Origin: Streptomyces xanthophaeus
Lineage (GTDB): Bacteria > Actinomycetota > Actinomycetes > Streptomycetales > Streptomycetaceae
Direction of reading: 5' to 3'
DNA length: 64,000 nt
Assembly: GCF_000725805.1 (NCBI RefSeq)
Contig: NZ_KL647132.1
Coordinates: 496,001 to 560,000 of the forward strand
Below are positions 24,821-33,572 of the stretch, piece by piece; positions within the stretch are counted from its first letter, which is position 1; each line of letters begins with the position of its first letter. The position numbers and the translations under genes were made by a program. Under the pieces are notes generated by a model, which ran no database searches, was not told the DNA's origin, and worked only from the letters and a program-made list of their open reading frames with translations.

Positions 24821-27800
24821 TCAGACGAGGGCGATGGCCTCTTGGAGGGTGAGGCCGCCGCCTTCGACGAACGCGCTCTCGTACGCGGTGTCGCCCAGCT
24901 CCGCCCGCGCCCTTTCCTCGGCGAAGGCGGCGTCCGCGCGTTCGGTGGAAACCTGGACGTGCCCGGGGGGCAGGTGGGCGCGATAGGCGCCCAGAAGTCT
25001 CGCCGCGTCGGCCGGCCGGCGAAGGCCACCGGGCCCGGCGAGAGCGACGGCGGCCGTCAGGAGGAACACGGCGGGCAGGTGCGGGGCGACCATCAGCGCC
25101 AGGGGGTCCTGGGAGGCGTCCATCGCCTCCCGAACGAGGGTGAGCGCATCCTCGTGGCGGCCCTCCTGATTGTCCAGCCAGCCCACGATGCCGAGCAGGA
25201 ACACATCGAAGACCGCGTACGCCCCGAGAGAGAACTCCTCGCGCAGCGCCTTGATCTGGGCGCGGGCCTCGGCGAAGCGGCCGCTGCGGCCGAGGATGCC
25301 CGCGAGGAACATGCGGCAGGCCGGCATGGCCTCGTTGCCGTACCGCTCCGCGGAGGCGAGGACCTCGGTGAGGATCGCCTCCGCCTGCGCCGCCTGGCCG
25401 TTCTCGACAAGGGCGCCGGCCATGCGTACCCGCATCACCGTCACTTGGGCCTTGGCGCCCAGGCGTTCGGCGTACTCGATCGCCTCGCCGTAGTCCTGGG
25501 CGGCGAGGGCGTACTCTCCGCGCTTCTCCCGGGACTCGGCGCGCGCCGAGAGGGCCTCGGCGCAGCCCCACGCGTCGCCGAGCTCGCGGAAGAGGGCCAG
25601 GCTCTCGTCGGCGTCGCGGGCCGCGTCGCCCGCCCAGTCGGCGCGGTTGGCCAGGACGTTGGCGCGGAGCTGGAGCGCGGAGGCCAGCTCCCAGCGGTAG
25701 CCCAGCCCGCGGGCGGTGTCGACGGTGTCGTCGATGACCCGTTTGAGCAGCCCGGGGTCGCCCGCGATCATGACGGCGTAGATCCACAGGGAACCGGGGG
25801 TCCGGCAGGTCTGCGGGAGTCCGGGCCGGTAGACGGCGAGCACGCCCTCGACCTGGGCGCGGGCTTCGGGGCTGTTCCAGGTCTCGCTGGTCTGGTCCCG
25901 GGAGGCCAGCTGCACCAGGTGGACGGCGCGCCAGGCCTCGGTGAGCACTTCGCCGGAGTAGGGCGGGGGCGAGTCGACGAGCCGCTCGTACACGGGCTCC
26001 GCGGGGACCAGGGGCGGGGCGAAGGGGTTGGGGCCCAGCGCCGCGGCGGCCACGGACCAGTGCCGGGACTCGGCGCGCAGGTCGTGCATGTGCCAGTACC
26101 AGCCCAGGGAGTGGACCAGGCACAGCACCTCGTCGACGTCGCGGGCGGCCACGGCGCGGCGCAGGGCGGTGCGCAGGTTCTCGTACTCGGTGGCGAGACG
26201 GTCGGCGGCCGCCCGCTGGCCGTGGCCGCGCAGCAGGGGTTCGGTGGTGCGGGCGAGTTCGCGGTAGTGGACGAGGTGGCGGCGCTCGGTGGCGACGCGG
26301 TCCCCTTCGGTCTCGGCGAGGCGCTCGCCGGCGTACTCGCCGACCGTCTCCAGCAGCCGGTAGCGCATGCCGGAGCCGTCGGGGCCGGGGGCGGCGACCA
26401 CGAGGGACTTGTCGACGAGGGAGCCGAGGACGTCGGCGACGTCGGGGAGGTCCGGGAGTCCGGGCAGGCCGGGCAGGGCGTGGGGCGCGTGCGCGCAGAC
26501 GGCCTCGGCGGCGGCGAGGTCGCAGCCGCCGGCGAAGACGGAGAGGCGGCGCAGGACGGTGCGTTCGGCCTCGTCGAGCAGGTCCCAGGACCAGTCGACG
26601 ACGGCCCGCAGGGTCTGCTGCCGGGGCAGGACCGTACGGGCCCCGCTGGTCAGGAGCCGGAAGCGGTCGTCGAGCCGGTCGGCGATCTGGCGCGGGGTGA
26701 GCAGCCGCAGCCGGGCCGCGGCCAGCTCGATGGCCAGCGGCAGCCCGTCCAGGCGGCGGCAGATCTCGGCCGCGGCGGCCGGGTCGTCCGCCGTGCTGAA
26801 GCCGGGCCGGGCGGCGGCCCCGCGGTCCCCGAGGAGGCGCAGCGCGACCGGGTCGGGCAGCGGCTCCACCGGGCGCAGGGACTCCCCCGGCACGCCGAGG
26901 GGTTCGCGGCTGGTGGCCAGGACCTGTACGCCGGGGCAGTGCGTGAGGAGGCGTTCGGCGAGCTCGGCGGCGGCGCCGATGACGTGCTCGCAGTTGTCCA
27001 GGAGCAGCAGCAGGTGCCGTCGCGCACAGTGCTCGGTGAGCCGGTCGAGAGGGTCGGAGCCGCCGCGGTCGGTCAGGGCGCGCAGTTCCTCGGCGGAGCC
27101 TGCGCGCAGCTTGGTCTCGCGCGCGCCGAGGGCGGCGAGCGCGGCCTCGGCCACGTCCTCGGGGTCGTCGACGGGGGCCAGTTCCACCATCCACACCCCG
27201 TCGGGCCAGGCGGTGCCGGCGTGTGCCTCGGCGGCCTCCTGCGACAGCCGGGTCTTGCCCGCGCCGCCGGGCCCGAGCAGCGTGACGAGCCGGGCCCGCG
27301 CCAGGTCGTCGCCGATGACCCGGATGTCCTCCTCCCGGCCGACGAAGGTGGTCAGCCGGGCCCGCAGATTCCCCGGCCCGGCCACGGCGGAGGCAGGAGC
27401 GGCAGCAGAGGCGGCGGCATCGTGGCCGGGGCCGGAGCCGAGGCCGTATCCGGGGCCGGGGCCGTGGCCCTGTCCGGAGTCGAGGCCATGGCCGGAGCCG
27501 AGGCCGGAGTCGAGGCCATGGCCGGAGCCGTGGCCGGAGCCGTGGCCGGGCCCGAGGCCGTATCCGGGGCCGGGCCCGTGGCCGGTGCCGGAGCCGTGGC
27601 CGGAGCCGAGGCCGGGCCCGTGGCCGGAGCCGAGGCCGTATCCGGGGCCGGAGCCGAGGCCGTATCCGGGGCCGGGCCCGTGGCCGGGGCCGTTGCCGCC
27701 GCGGTCCGGTCCCGGGCTCGGGCTCGGGGACAGCAGTTCGGCGTGCAGGGCCCGCAGGGCCGGTCCGGGGTCCGTGCCCAGGCGGTCGGCCAGCTCGCGG

Positions 27801-28441
27801 CGGACGGCCTCGTAGGCGGCCAGCGCCTCCGCCGGGCGGCCCGCGTCGCGCAGCGCCCTGATGCGCAGGGCCTGCAGGGCCTCGTCCAGCGGCTGCCGCG
27901 CGCACAACGCGGTCAGCTCCGGCAGGACGCGCTCGGCCCGGCCCAGGGCCAGGGCCGCGCCGAGCAGGCCCCGGTGCGCCTCGTCCCGTACGGCCTCCCA
28001 GCGCGCGGACTCCGCGGCCGGGTCGGGGAGGTCCGCCAACGCGGGCCCGCGCCACAGCGCGAGCGCATCCTCGTAGAGGGTGCCCGCCTTGGCGGGGTCC
28101 CCTTGGTCCAGCGCGGCGTGCCCAGCCAGGGCCAGGCGCTCGAAGCGGTACACGTCGACGTCCTCGCGCTCGGCGGCCAGCAGGTAGCCGCCCTCCGCGG
28201 AACGTACGGCCGCGTGCCCGAGGGCCCGCCGCAGCCGGGCGACCAGCGCGTGCAGGGCGGCCACCGCCTCGGCCGGCGGGTCACCGTCCCACACCTCGGC
28301 GACGAGCAGGTGCGCGGGGACCGCCCGGCCCGGCCGCAGCGCGAGCGCCGTCAGGAGCGCACGCAGGCGCGCTCCGCCGACGGCGACGGTGCTCCCGTCG
28401 TCGCGGATGGCCTGGGTGGTACCGAGGATCGCGTAACGCAC
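24821..28441 (-). CDS. large AfsR/SARP-type regulator: OmpR wHTH, BTAD, NB-ARC, TPR
   Basis: 1206 residues from the GTG at 28441. Order: winged helix (1-95; LRALLTALALRPGRAVPAHL), bacterial transcriptional activation domain (about 95-240), a Gly-rich low-complexity linker (243-340), an AAA/NB-ARC ATPase with Walker A GPGGAGKTRL near 389 and LLLLLDNCEHV Walker B, then an ARC2-like helical region and a long TPR-type C-terminus (from about 740). It should activate transcription from direct heptamer repeats in an ATP-dependent manner. The frame extends to 28516 but would then overlap the divergent M50 gene, so the GTG is chosen. In S. coelicolor (recollection) the equivalent gene lies next to the DrrAB exporter; here the RiPP island separates them. 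Confidence 0.85.
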   Translation of the reverse strand: MRYAILGTTQAIRDDGSTVAVGGARLRALLTALALRPGRAVPAHLLVAEVWDGDPPAEAVAALHALVARLRRALGHAAVRSAEGGYLLAAEREDVDVYRFERLALAGHAALDQGDPAKAGTLYEDALALWRGPALADLPDPAAESARWEAVRDEAHRGLLGAALALGRAERVLPELTALCARQPLDEALQALRIRALRDAGRPAEALAAYEAVRRELADRLGTDPGPALRALHAELLSPSPSPGPDRGGNGPGHGPGPGYGLGSGPGYGLGSGHGPGLGSGHGSGTGHGPGPGYGLGPGHGSGHGSGHGLDSGLGSGHGLDSGQGHGPGPGYGLGSGPGHDAAASAAAPASAVAGPGNLRARLTTFVGREEDIRVIGDDLARARLVTLLGPGGAGKTRLSQEAAEAHAGTAWPDGVWMVELAPVDDPEDVAEAALAALGARETKLRAGSAEELRALTDRGGSDPLDRLTEHCARRHLLLLLDNCEHVIGAAAELAERLLTHCPGVQVLATSREPLGVPGESLRPVEPLPDPVALRLLGDRGAAARPGFSTADDPAAAAEICRRLDGLPLAIELAAARLRLLTPRQIADRLDDRFRLLTSGARTVLPRQQTLRAVVDWSWDLLDEAERTVLRRLSVFAGGCDLAAAEAVCAHAPHALPGLPGLPDLPDVADVLGSLVDKSLVVAAPGPDGSGMRYRLLETVGEYAGERLAETEGDRVATERRHLVHYRELARTTEPLLRGHGQRAAADRLATEYENLRTALRRAVAARDVDEVLCLVHSLGWYWHMHDLRAESRHWSVAAAALGPNPFAPPLVPAEPVYERLVDSPPPYSGEVLTEAWRAVHLVQLASRDQTSETWNSPEARAQVEGVLAVYRPGLPQTCRTPGSLWIYAVMIAGDPGLLKRVIDDTVDTARGLGYRWELASALQLRANVLANRADWAGDAARDADESLALFRELGDAWGCAEALSARAESREKRGEYALAAQDYGEAIEYAERLGAKAQVTVMRVRMAGALVENGQAAQAEAILTEVLASAERYGNEAMPACRMFLAGILGRSGRFAEARAQIKALREEFSLGAYAVFDVFLLGIVGWLDNQEGRHEDALTLVREAMDASQDPLALMVAPHLPAVFLLTAAVALAGPGGLRRPADAARLLGAYRAHLPPGHVQVSTERADAAFAEERARAELGDTAYESAFVEGGGLTLQEAIALV
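27420..27712. repeat. Gly-rich coding repeat in regulator linker
   Basis: About 98 codons of short imperfect units such as GPGYGLGSG, GHGPG and GHGSG, encoded by GGCCGGAGCCGTGGC-like DNA. The repeat lies between BTAD and NB-ARC domains, where family members have only a short linker. Slippage-prone, so length may vary between strains. Confidence 0.85.
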
Positions 28442-28514
28442 CGGCCCATTGTCACCGGACCCGGTCTTCGACCCGACCTCATTTCCGGCGGACTCCCGGG
28501 ATAGGTTTCGCCGC

Positions 28515-29318
28515 ATGGGTCATCAGGGCGGCCGCAGCGAGCGGCGCATCAGTTCCGTGTTCCTCGGCATCGTCGCCGTCATGGCGGTGACCGGATGGGC
28601 CGTGTGGACCGGGTACGCGACGAGCACGGGGCTCGCCGTGTTCCTCTTCGTCACCTCGGCCTGGGTCGTCTCCCTCTGCCTGCACGAGTACGCGCACGCC
28701 CGCACCGCCCTGCACGGCGGCGACCTGACGGTGGGCGCCAAGGGCTACCTGACGCTGAATCCGCTCAAGTACACGCACGCCCTGCTCAGCATCGTCCTGC
28801 CGGTGGTCTTCGTGATCCTCGGCGGGCTGGGCCTGCCCGGCGGCGCCGTGTACATCGAGCGCGACCGGATCCGGGGCCGCTGGAAGCACAGCCTGATCTC
28901 GGCGGCGGGCCCGCTGACCAACGTGGCCTTCGCCGTCGTCTGCACGGCGCCGTTCTGGCTGGACGCCCTGGACGGGGTGCCCATGCCGTTCCGCCTCGCG
29001 CTCGCCTTCCTGGCGCTGCTCCAGGTCTCGGCTGCGATCTTGAACTTCCTCCCGGTGCCGGGCCTGGACGGCTACGGGGTGATCGAGCCCTGGCTGCCGT
29101 ACGGGGTGCGCCGGCAGGTGGAGCCGCTGGCGCCGTTCGGGCTGCTCGCCGTCTTCGCGCTGCTGTGGATCCCCGGCATCAACGCGTTCTTCTTCGACGC
29201 GGTGTACGGCCTGCTGAACTCCCTGGGCGTGCCCGAGACGGAGGCGTACTGCGGCCGCGAGCTGTACAGCTTCTGGCGCGGCGATCCCGCGTTCTTCTGC
29301 GCCGTCGCCGAGGACTAG
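28515..29318 (+). CDS. M50 family site-2-type membrane metalloprotease
   Basis: 267 residues, about six transmembrane helices. Zinc site HEYAHA (HExxH) near residue 60 in the second helix and the third ligand in NFLPVPGLDGYG near 180. Intramembrane proteases of this group cut anti-sigma factors or other membrane proteins; this minimal form lacks a PDZ domain, as in the Rip3/SpoIVFB-like branch. Substrate unknown. The start MGHQGG is chosen over an upstream ATG because the latter overlaps the divergent regulator. Its stop overlaps the convergent small membrane gene by a shared CTAG. Confidence 0.85.
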   Translation: MGHQGGRSERRISSVFLGIVAVMAVTGWAVWTGYATSTGLAVFLFVTSAWVVSLCLHEYAHARTALHGGDLTVGAKGYLTLNPLKYTHALLSIVLPVVFVILGGLGLPGGAVYIERDRIRGRWKHSLISAAGPLTNVAFAVVCTAPFWLDALDGVPMPFRLALAFLALLQVSAAILNFLPVPGLDGYGVIEPWLPYGVRRQVEPLAPFGLLAVFALLWIPGINAFFFDAVYGLLNSLGVPETEAYCGRELYSFWRGDPAFFCAVAED

Positions 29319-29509
29319 GACGCCTGCCGCGCGGCCGCGGCGGCCTTGTCGGCCTTGGCCTTGCGCAGGTAGTACCAGGCCATGTTGGACGTGAGGCCGG
29401 CCAGCAGGACCCAGACGATACCGAGGAAGCTGCCCTCCACGAAGGCGACCACGGCGGCGGCCAGGGCGAGGACGCAGCAGACGATGGCGAAGACGGCAAG
29501 GCGGGGCAT
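29315..29509 (-). CDS. small two-helix membrane protein, unknown function
   Basis: 64 residues: helix 1 at about 3-24 (LAVFAIVCCVLALAAAVVAFV), helix 2 at about 27-48, then an Arg/Lys/Ala-rich cytoplasmic tail. GAGGAG sits 8 bases before the ATG. The stop shares a palindromic CTAG with the convergent M50 gene. No family assignable. Confidence 0.7.
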   Translation of the reverse strand: MPRLAVFAIVCCVLALAAAVVAFVEGSFLGIVWVLLAGLTSNMAWYYLRKAKADKAAAAARQAS

Positions 29510-29653
29510 GGGGAGAGCTCCTCGGGAACACTGAACGGCGTCGATCCCCTCCAGTGTCCCCCATGCCCCGCAGTGCTCCCGTAAGGAAACGGACCACGGG
29601 CCGGATCCCACTTTTTCGCCTTTGCCTGATCTTTCGGCCGGTACGGCGCTACG

Positions 29654-29667
29654 GTTCCCGCGGGAAC
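29654..29667. promoter_or_regulatory. 14-bp perfect palindrome upstream of TerD fusion gene
   Basis: GTTCCCGCGGGAAC, 23 bases before the ATG and overlapping the end of a TACGGT -10-like hexamer (29650-29655). Possible operator for a dimeric repressor, or part of the mRNA leader. Confidence 0.4.
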
Positions 29668-29690
29668 GAGGCCGGGCAACTGGGGGGAAG

Positions 29691-31721
29691 ATGCGGGACA
29701 TCTCAAAGGGCGCGAACGTCAGCCTCACCGCCTTGAGCGAGGACGTCGGTGCTGTGGTCGTCAGTCTGGGCTGGAGCAGCGCCTCCGGAGCCGGCGACGC
29801 CGACGTCTCCGTATTGCTCCTGGACCAGGACGGCAAGGTCCGCGGCGAGAACGACTTCTACTTCTACAACAACCCGGCCGCGGCCGACGGCAGCGTGCAG
29901 CTGCTGGGCAAGACGCCGACCGGCAGCGGTGACGAGGACCGCATCAGCCTGGACCTGTCGGCGGTGCCCCAGGACGTCGCCAGGATCGTGGTCGCGGCCA
30001 GCCAGTACGGCGGCGCCCGGTTCGGGGACCTGGACGACTTGCGGATGACCGTCGCCGACCGGTCCGGCGAACCACTCGTCGGGTACTCCATCGACGACGC
30101 GGGTGTGGAGACGGCGTTCATCTTCGGTGAGCTGTACCGCCGGGGTGACGAGTGGAAGTTCCGCGCTGTCGGGCAGGGCTACGAGACCGGGCTGGCCGGC
30201 CTCGCCACTGACTTCGGCATCGCCGTTCTTGAGGAGGCCGACGAGTCCGTACCAGCCGCGGAGGCCGGGGCCGGTACGGATCCCGCAACCGCGCCCGGGC
30301 TGGGTACGGCGCAGGCTGCGGCCGCTCCCTTTGCCGCCGCGTCGGCCGCTGCGGCCCCGCTGCCCGCCGCAAGCGCCGCCGTCCCGGCCCAGACCCGCGG
30401 CCGGAGCCCCCGGACGACCAAGAAGAAAGTCACCCTGCCGAAGGTGGTCAAGAAGTCGCTCGCCGAGAACGACTCCTGGCACCCGGCGCGGCTGTTCCCC
30501 GTCCCCTCGCTCAAGAGCGACCGGGAGCGCGAGGTGCGCGCGACCTCGGTGCTGCTGTCGGTCATGGAGCAGGTGCCGGAGCTGGGGCGCCGCCTCACCG
30601 CGGCCTTCGGCGCCCCCGCCGGGCGGATGCAGACGTTCACCGAGGTGCCCCTCCCCCACGGTGACACCCCGAAGCGGCCGGACGGCGTGATCCGGGTGGA
30701 ACGCGCGGGGAAGCTGTGGACCGCGCTCGTGGAGACCAAGACGAACGGCAACCCGCTCAAAGCCGAGCAGGTCCAGCAGTACGTGGACATCGCCGCGCGC
30801 CGCGGCTACGAGGCCGTGATCACGCTCTCCAACGACGTGGCGCTCGAGGGCGCCGCCATGGTGGACGTCAAGACCGACGGACGGCGCAAGCACAAGGTCA
30901 GCCTGTGGCACCTCTCGTGGGCCGAGGTGACGCACCAGGCCCAGATGCTGATCCGCCACGAGGGCGTGGGCAACGCAGCGCACGCATGGCTGCTCCAGGA
31001 GTTGCTGGAGTACCTCCAGCACGAGAATTCCGGGTGCCACGGATTCCAGAACATGGGTCCCGCCTGGGTACCCGTACGCAGGGGCATCGAGGACGAGACC
31101 CTCAGCACCGGCGACCCCCGCGCCGTGGACGTCGTGGAGAGCTGGGAGCGGCTCATCCGCCAGGTCTGCCTGCGCCTCGGCGGCGAGCTGGGGCAGAAGG
31201 CCCTGCCGGTGCAGCGTGCCCGGCGGGGCAGCGATCCGGGGGCCCGCCGCGCCACGGCGGCCGAGAAGCTGTGCGCGCAGGGCAAGCTCTCGGCGGAGCT
31301 GCGGGTCGACGGGGCCAGCGTCGTGATCGCCGTGACAGCCGACCTGCGGACGGGAAAGCTGCGTGCGTCCGTCGACGTCCCGGCCCCGGAAGGCGCCTCC
31401 CCCCTGGCCACGGCGAAGCGGCTGGTACGGATGCTCGGCGACGCCCCGGCCGATCTGCACGTGGAGAGCCTCGTGGAGGAACAGAACGGGCCGCGCGGCA
31501 CCCTGGAGCGGCTGCGCCCCGAGCCGGGCGACCTGCTGCCCAGGGACGGCGCCCCGCTCACGGGATTCCGGCTGTCCCTCATCAAGGGGATGGGCAACAC
31601 CCGCGGCAACACGGAATCCGGGTTCATCCGCAGCGTCGACGACGCCGTGGACCGCTTCTACCACTCGGTGGTGGTGCACCTGGGGATCGCCGGGGCGGCG
31701 CGGGCGGGACGGCGGGGCTGA
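29691..31721 (+). CDS. TerD-domain protein fused to PD-(D/E)XK nuclease-like domain
   Basis: 676 residues. Residues 1-185 are a TerD domain: MRDISKGANVSL start, calcium-type DADVSVLLLD strand, ENDFYFYNN and DLSAVPQDVARIVVAAS, common in tellurite/stress-response proteins. An Ala/Pro linker (about 190-245) and a basic patch lead to a second domain with RPDGVIRVERAGKLW, then LVETKTNGNPLKAEQVQQY at 345-363: Asp followed by E-x-K on a beta strand and a Gln-Tyr helix, the PD-(D/E)XK nuclease pattern. The last 150 residues are unassigned. GGGGGGAAG precedes the ATG. No ter operon neighbours here. Function is probably stress- or invasion-linked DNA processing, an inference from domains. Confidence 0.7.
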   Translation: MRDISKGANVSLTALSEDVGAVVVSLGWSSASGAGDADVSVLLLDQDGKVRGENDFYFYNNPAAADGSVQLLGKTPTGSGDEDRISLDLSAVPQDVARIVVAASQYGGARFGDLDDLRMTVADRSGEPLVGYSIDDAGVETAFIFGELYRRGDEWKFRAVGQGYETGLAGLATDFGIAVLEEADESVPAAEAGAGTDPATAPGLGTAQAAAAPFAAASAAAAPLPAASAAVPAQTRGRSPRTTKKKVTLPKVVKKSLAENDSWHPARLFPVPSLKSDREREVRATSVLLSVMEQVPELGRRLTAAFGAPAGRMQTFTEVPLPHGDTPKRPDGVIRVERAGKLWTALVETKTNGNPLKAEQVQQYVDIAARRGYEAVITLSNDVALEGAAMVDVKTDGRRKHKVSLWHLSWAEVTHQAQMLIRHEGVGNAAHAWLLQELLEYLQHENSGCHGFQNMGPAWVPVRRGIEDETLSTGDPRAVDVVESWERLIRQVCLRLGGELGQKALPVQRARRGSDPGARRATAAEKLCAQGKLSAELRVDGASVVIAVTADLRTGKLRASVDVPAPEGASPLATAKRLVRMLGDAPADLHVESLVEEQNGPRGTLERLRPEPGDLLPRDGAPLTGFRLSLIKGMGNTRGNTESGFIRSVDDAVDRFYHSVVVHLGIAGAARAGRRG

Positions 31722-31727
31722 ACGGAA

Positions 31728-31772
31728 GCCCGTCCGGCGGTCCGGGCCGGTGGGCCGGGGAGCCGGACGGGC
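31728..31772. terminator. hairpin between convergent genes
   Basis: 11-bp perfect stem (31728-31738 with 31762-31772) with a 23-base loop that can fold further. Lies just after the TerD-fusion stop and before the convergent F420 reductase stop. Confidence 0.6.
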
Positions 31773-31778
31773 GCCGCG

Positions 31779-32498
31779 TCAGACGTCCGTGACGCGCAGG
31801 CCCGCGTGGGCCTTGTAGCGGCGGTTGGTGGAGATCAGGTTGGCGACCAGGGACTCGACCTGGTGGGCGTTGCGCAGGCGGCCCGCGAACACTCCGCGCA
31901 TGCCCGGGATGCGGGCGGCCAGGGCCTGGACCAGGTCGGTGTCCGCGCGGACCTCGCCGAGGACCATCACGTCGGTGTCGATCTCGTCGATCGACTCGTC
32001 CTGGAGCAGGACCGCCGAGAGGTGGTGGAACGCGGCGGTGACGCGGGAGTCGGGGAGCAGGGCCGCGGCCTGCTGGGCCGCGCTGCCCTCCTCGACCTGG
32101 AGGGCGTAGGCGCCCTGCTTGTCGAAGCCGAGCGGGTTGACGCAGTCGATCACGAGCTTGCCCGCGAGGTCCTCGCGCAGCGCTTCGAGGGTCTTGGCGT
32201 GGCCCTCCCAGGGCACCGCGATGATGACGATGTCGCTGCGGCGGGCGCATTCGGAGTTGTCCGCGCCTTCCACGCCGAGGCCCAGTTCCTCGGCGGCGGC
32301 GCGGGCGCGGTCCGCGGCCCGGGAGCCGATGATCACCTTCTGGCCGGCCCGGGCGAGCCGGTAGGCCAGGCCGCGGCCCTGGTCGCCGGTGCCGCCGAGG
32401 ACGCCGACGACGAGGCCGGAGACGTCGGGCAGGTCCCACGGATCCTTGGCCGGCGCCTTGGCGGCCGGCGGCGTCTGAGTGCTGTCTGTGGAGGTCAT
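31779..32498 (-). CDS. npdG: NADPH-dependent F420 reductase
   Basis: 239 residues. Transfers hydride between NADPH and coenzyme F420, supplying F420H2 for reductases. Rossmann NADP-binding motif GVLGGTGDQGRGLA near residue 31 followed by VIIGSR, which fits NADPH 2'-phosphate binding; IIAVPWEGH and VIDCVNPLGFD are family-typical. The start MTSTDSTQTPP is conserved in style with homologues, although the upstream bases give no real Shine-Dalgarno. Some class V lanthipeptide pathways use F420H2, but this is a core gene and no F420-dependent enzyme is in the RiPP cluster. Confidence 0.85.
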   Translation of the reverse strand: MTSTDSTQTPPAAKAPAKDPWDLPDVSGLVVGVLGGTGDQGRGLAYRLARAGQKVIIGSRAADRARAAAEELGLGVEGADNSECARRSDIVIIAVPWEGHAKTLEALREDLAGKLVIDCVNPLGFDKQGAYALQVEEGSAAQQAAALLPDSRVTAAFHHLSAVLLQDESIDEIDTDVMVLGEVRADTDLVQALAARIPGMRGVFAGRLRNAHQVESLVANLISTNRRYKAHAGLRVTDV

Positions 32499-32622
32499 GG
32501 GGGCGAGGGTAACCCCGGGACCCGCAGAGTCGAACGGCCGTCGGCCACGGGTCCGGGGCCGGGCGGGGGGCAGCTGCGGGGAAGCGCTCCCGTATGTCCC
32601 TTCCATGGTGCAGGATGCCGAT

Positions 32623-33231
32623 ATGGATGCCGTGAGGGTCGCGCTGCTGCGCGAGGTGCTCGCCGGTACGCAATGGCCCGGCGCCGCACGGCGTTTCGCG
32701 GGCTCGCTGCGGCGTTCCGTCGTACCGGCCGGCGGGAAGCTGCTGCTGGTGGGCACGGAGCAGTACGAGCCCTGGCACATGGCGGCGCACCTGGTGGACG
32801 AGGCCGCCTGGTCGGGGCTGCCGGAGCTGGCGCCCACGCTGGTGCGTCACCGGGTACGGCCCGGGGAGCCGCCGCACCTGTCGGTGGGGCTGGGGCGGCT
32901 GGCGGCGGCCGGGCGCGGGCACACCCTGCTGGTGGTGGCCCCTGAGCAGCCCGGGGCGGGGCTGCTGGAGCGGGTGCACGACGCCCGGCGGTCGGGTGCG
33001 ACCGTGCTGTCCCTGGACGGCGGGGACCCGGATCTGCGGACGTTGGCGCACGATGCGCTGTCGGTGGCGGACGGGGTGGCCGAGCTGGACCTGGACACGG
33101 TGCAGCACCTGGTCAGCGCGGCGGCCGGGGAGAACGGCCTGCCGGTGCAGCGCGGGCCGCGCCGGTTCCGGGACCGGCTGGCGCGGCTGGCCGACCAGCT
33201 GACCGCGCCCCCTCCCGGCAGCCGCTGGTAG
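32623..33231 (+). CDS. conserved hypothetical protein with SIS-like fold features
   Basis: 202 residues. Alternating strand-helix pattern with a central LLLVGTEQYEPWHMAAHL and HTLLVVAPEQPGAGLLERVHDARRSGATVLSLDGG resembling phosphosugar-isomerase (SIS) strands, where a loop after the second strand binds ligand. No catalytic residue can be named. AGGA lies 7 bases before the chosen ATG; an ATG six codons upstream is an alternative. Divergent from npdG, convergent with the next small gene. Confidence 0.6.
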   Translation: MDAVRVALLREVLAGTQWPGAARRFAGSLRRSVVPAGGKLLLVGTEQYEPWHMAAHLVDEAAWSGLPELAPTLVRHRVRPGEPPHLSVGLGRLAAAGRGHTLLVVAPEQPGAGLLERVHDARRSGATVLSLDGGDPDLRTLAHDALSVADGVAELDLDTVQHLVSAAAGENGLPVQRGPRRFRDRLARLADQLTAPPPGSRW

Positions 33232-33246
33232 CGGCGGCCGCGGCCG

Positions 33247-33501
33247 CTACGGCAAGGCTGTGCCGGTGTCGGTGCTGCCTTCGTCCCCTTCGCGGGACTT
33301 GTCGTTCCACTTGGGGTCGTTCTGCCATTCGAGGTTGCGTTCCTGCGCCGTCTCCATGGCGTGGGCCGCCTCCTCCGGCGTGCCGTACGGGCCGAACCGG
33401 TCCTTCGCCGGGCACTCGGGGCCCTCTTCGACCTTGTTGTGGACCAGGCAGTAGTACCACTCGCCCGGCTTGCCCACCTGTCGCTTCTTGAACAGGGCCA
33501 T
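33247..33501 (-). CDS. small conserved hypothetical protein
   Basis: 84 residues, [19 protein letters not shown] start with GAGGAG upstream. The sequence has [16 protein letters not shown] and a [17 protein letters not shown] motif, giving two Cys and a compact alpha/beta pattern, then an acidic tail. Divergently arranged with map. It looks like a short cytosolic protein widespread in Streptomyces; function unknown. Confidence 0.75.
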   Translation of the reverse strand: MALFKKRQVGKPGEWYYCLVHNKVEEGPECPAKDRFGPYGTPEEAAHAMETAQERNLEWQNDPKWNDKSREGDEGSTDTGTALP

Positions 33502-33572
33502 CGTCGTCAGGCTCCTCTCGTACCGCTCTCTGTCGCCAGCTTGCCCCATCCCCGCTGGATACACTCGCTTGC

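Noticed and set aside
24842..28504. 1220-codon open frame on the + strand opposite the BTAD regulator
   Set aside because: Low-complexity Gly/Val/Ala composition and no start signal; the minus strand has clear BTAD and NB-ARC motifs.
31779..32498. F420 reductase as a tailoring enzyme of the RiPP
   Set aside because: It sits beyond the regulator and TerD genes in a core context, and no F420H2-dependent reductase is in the cluster.
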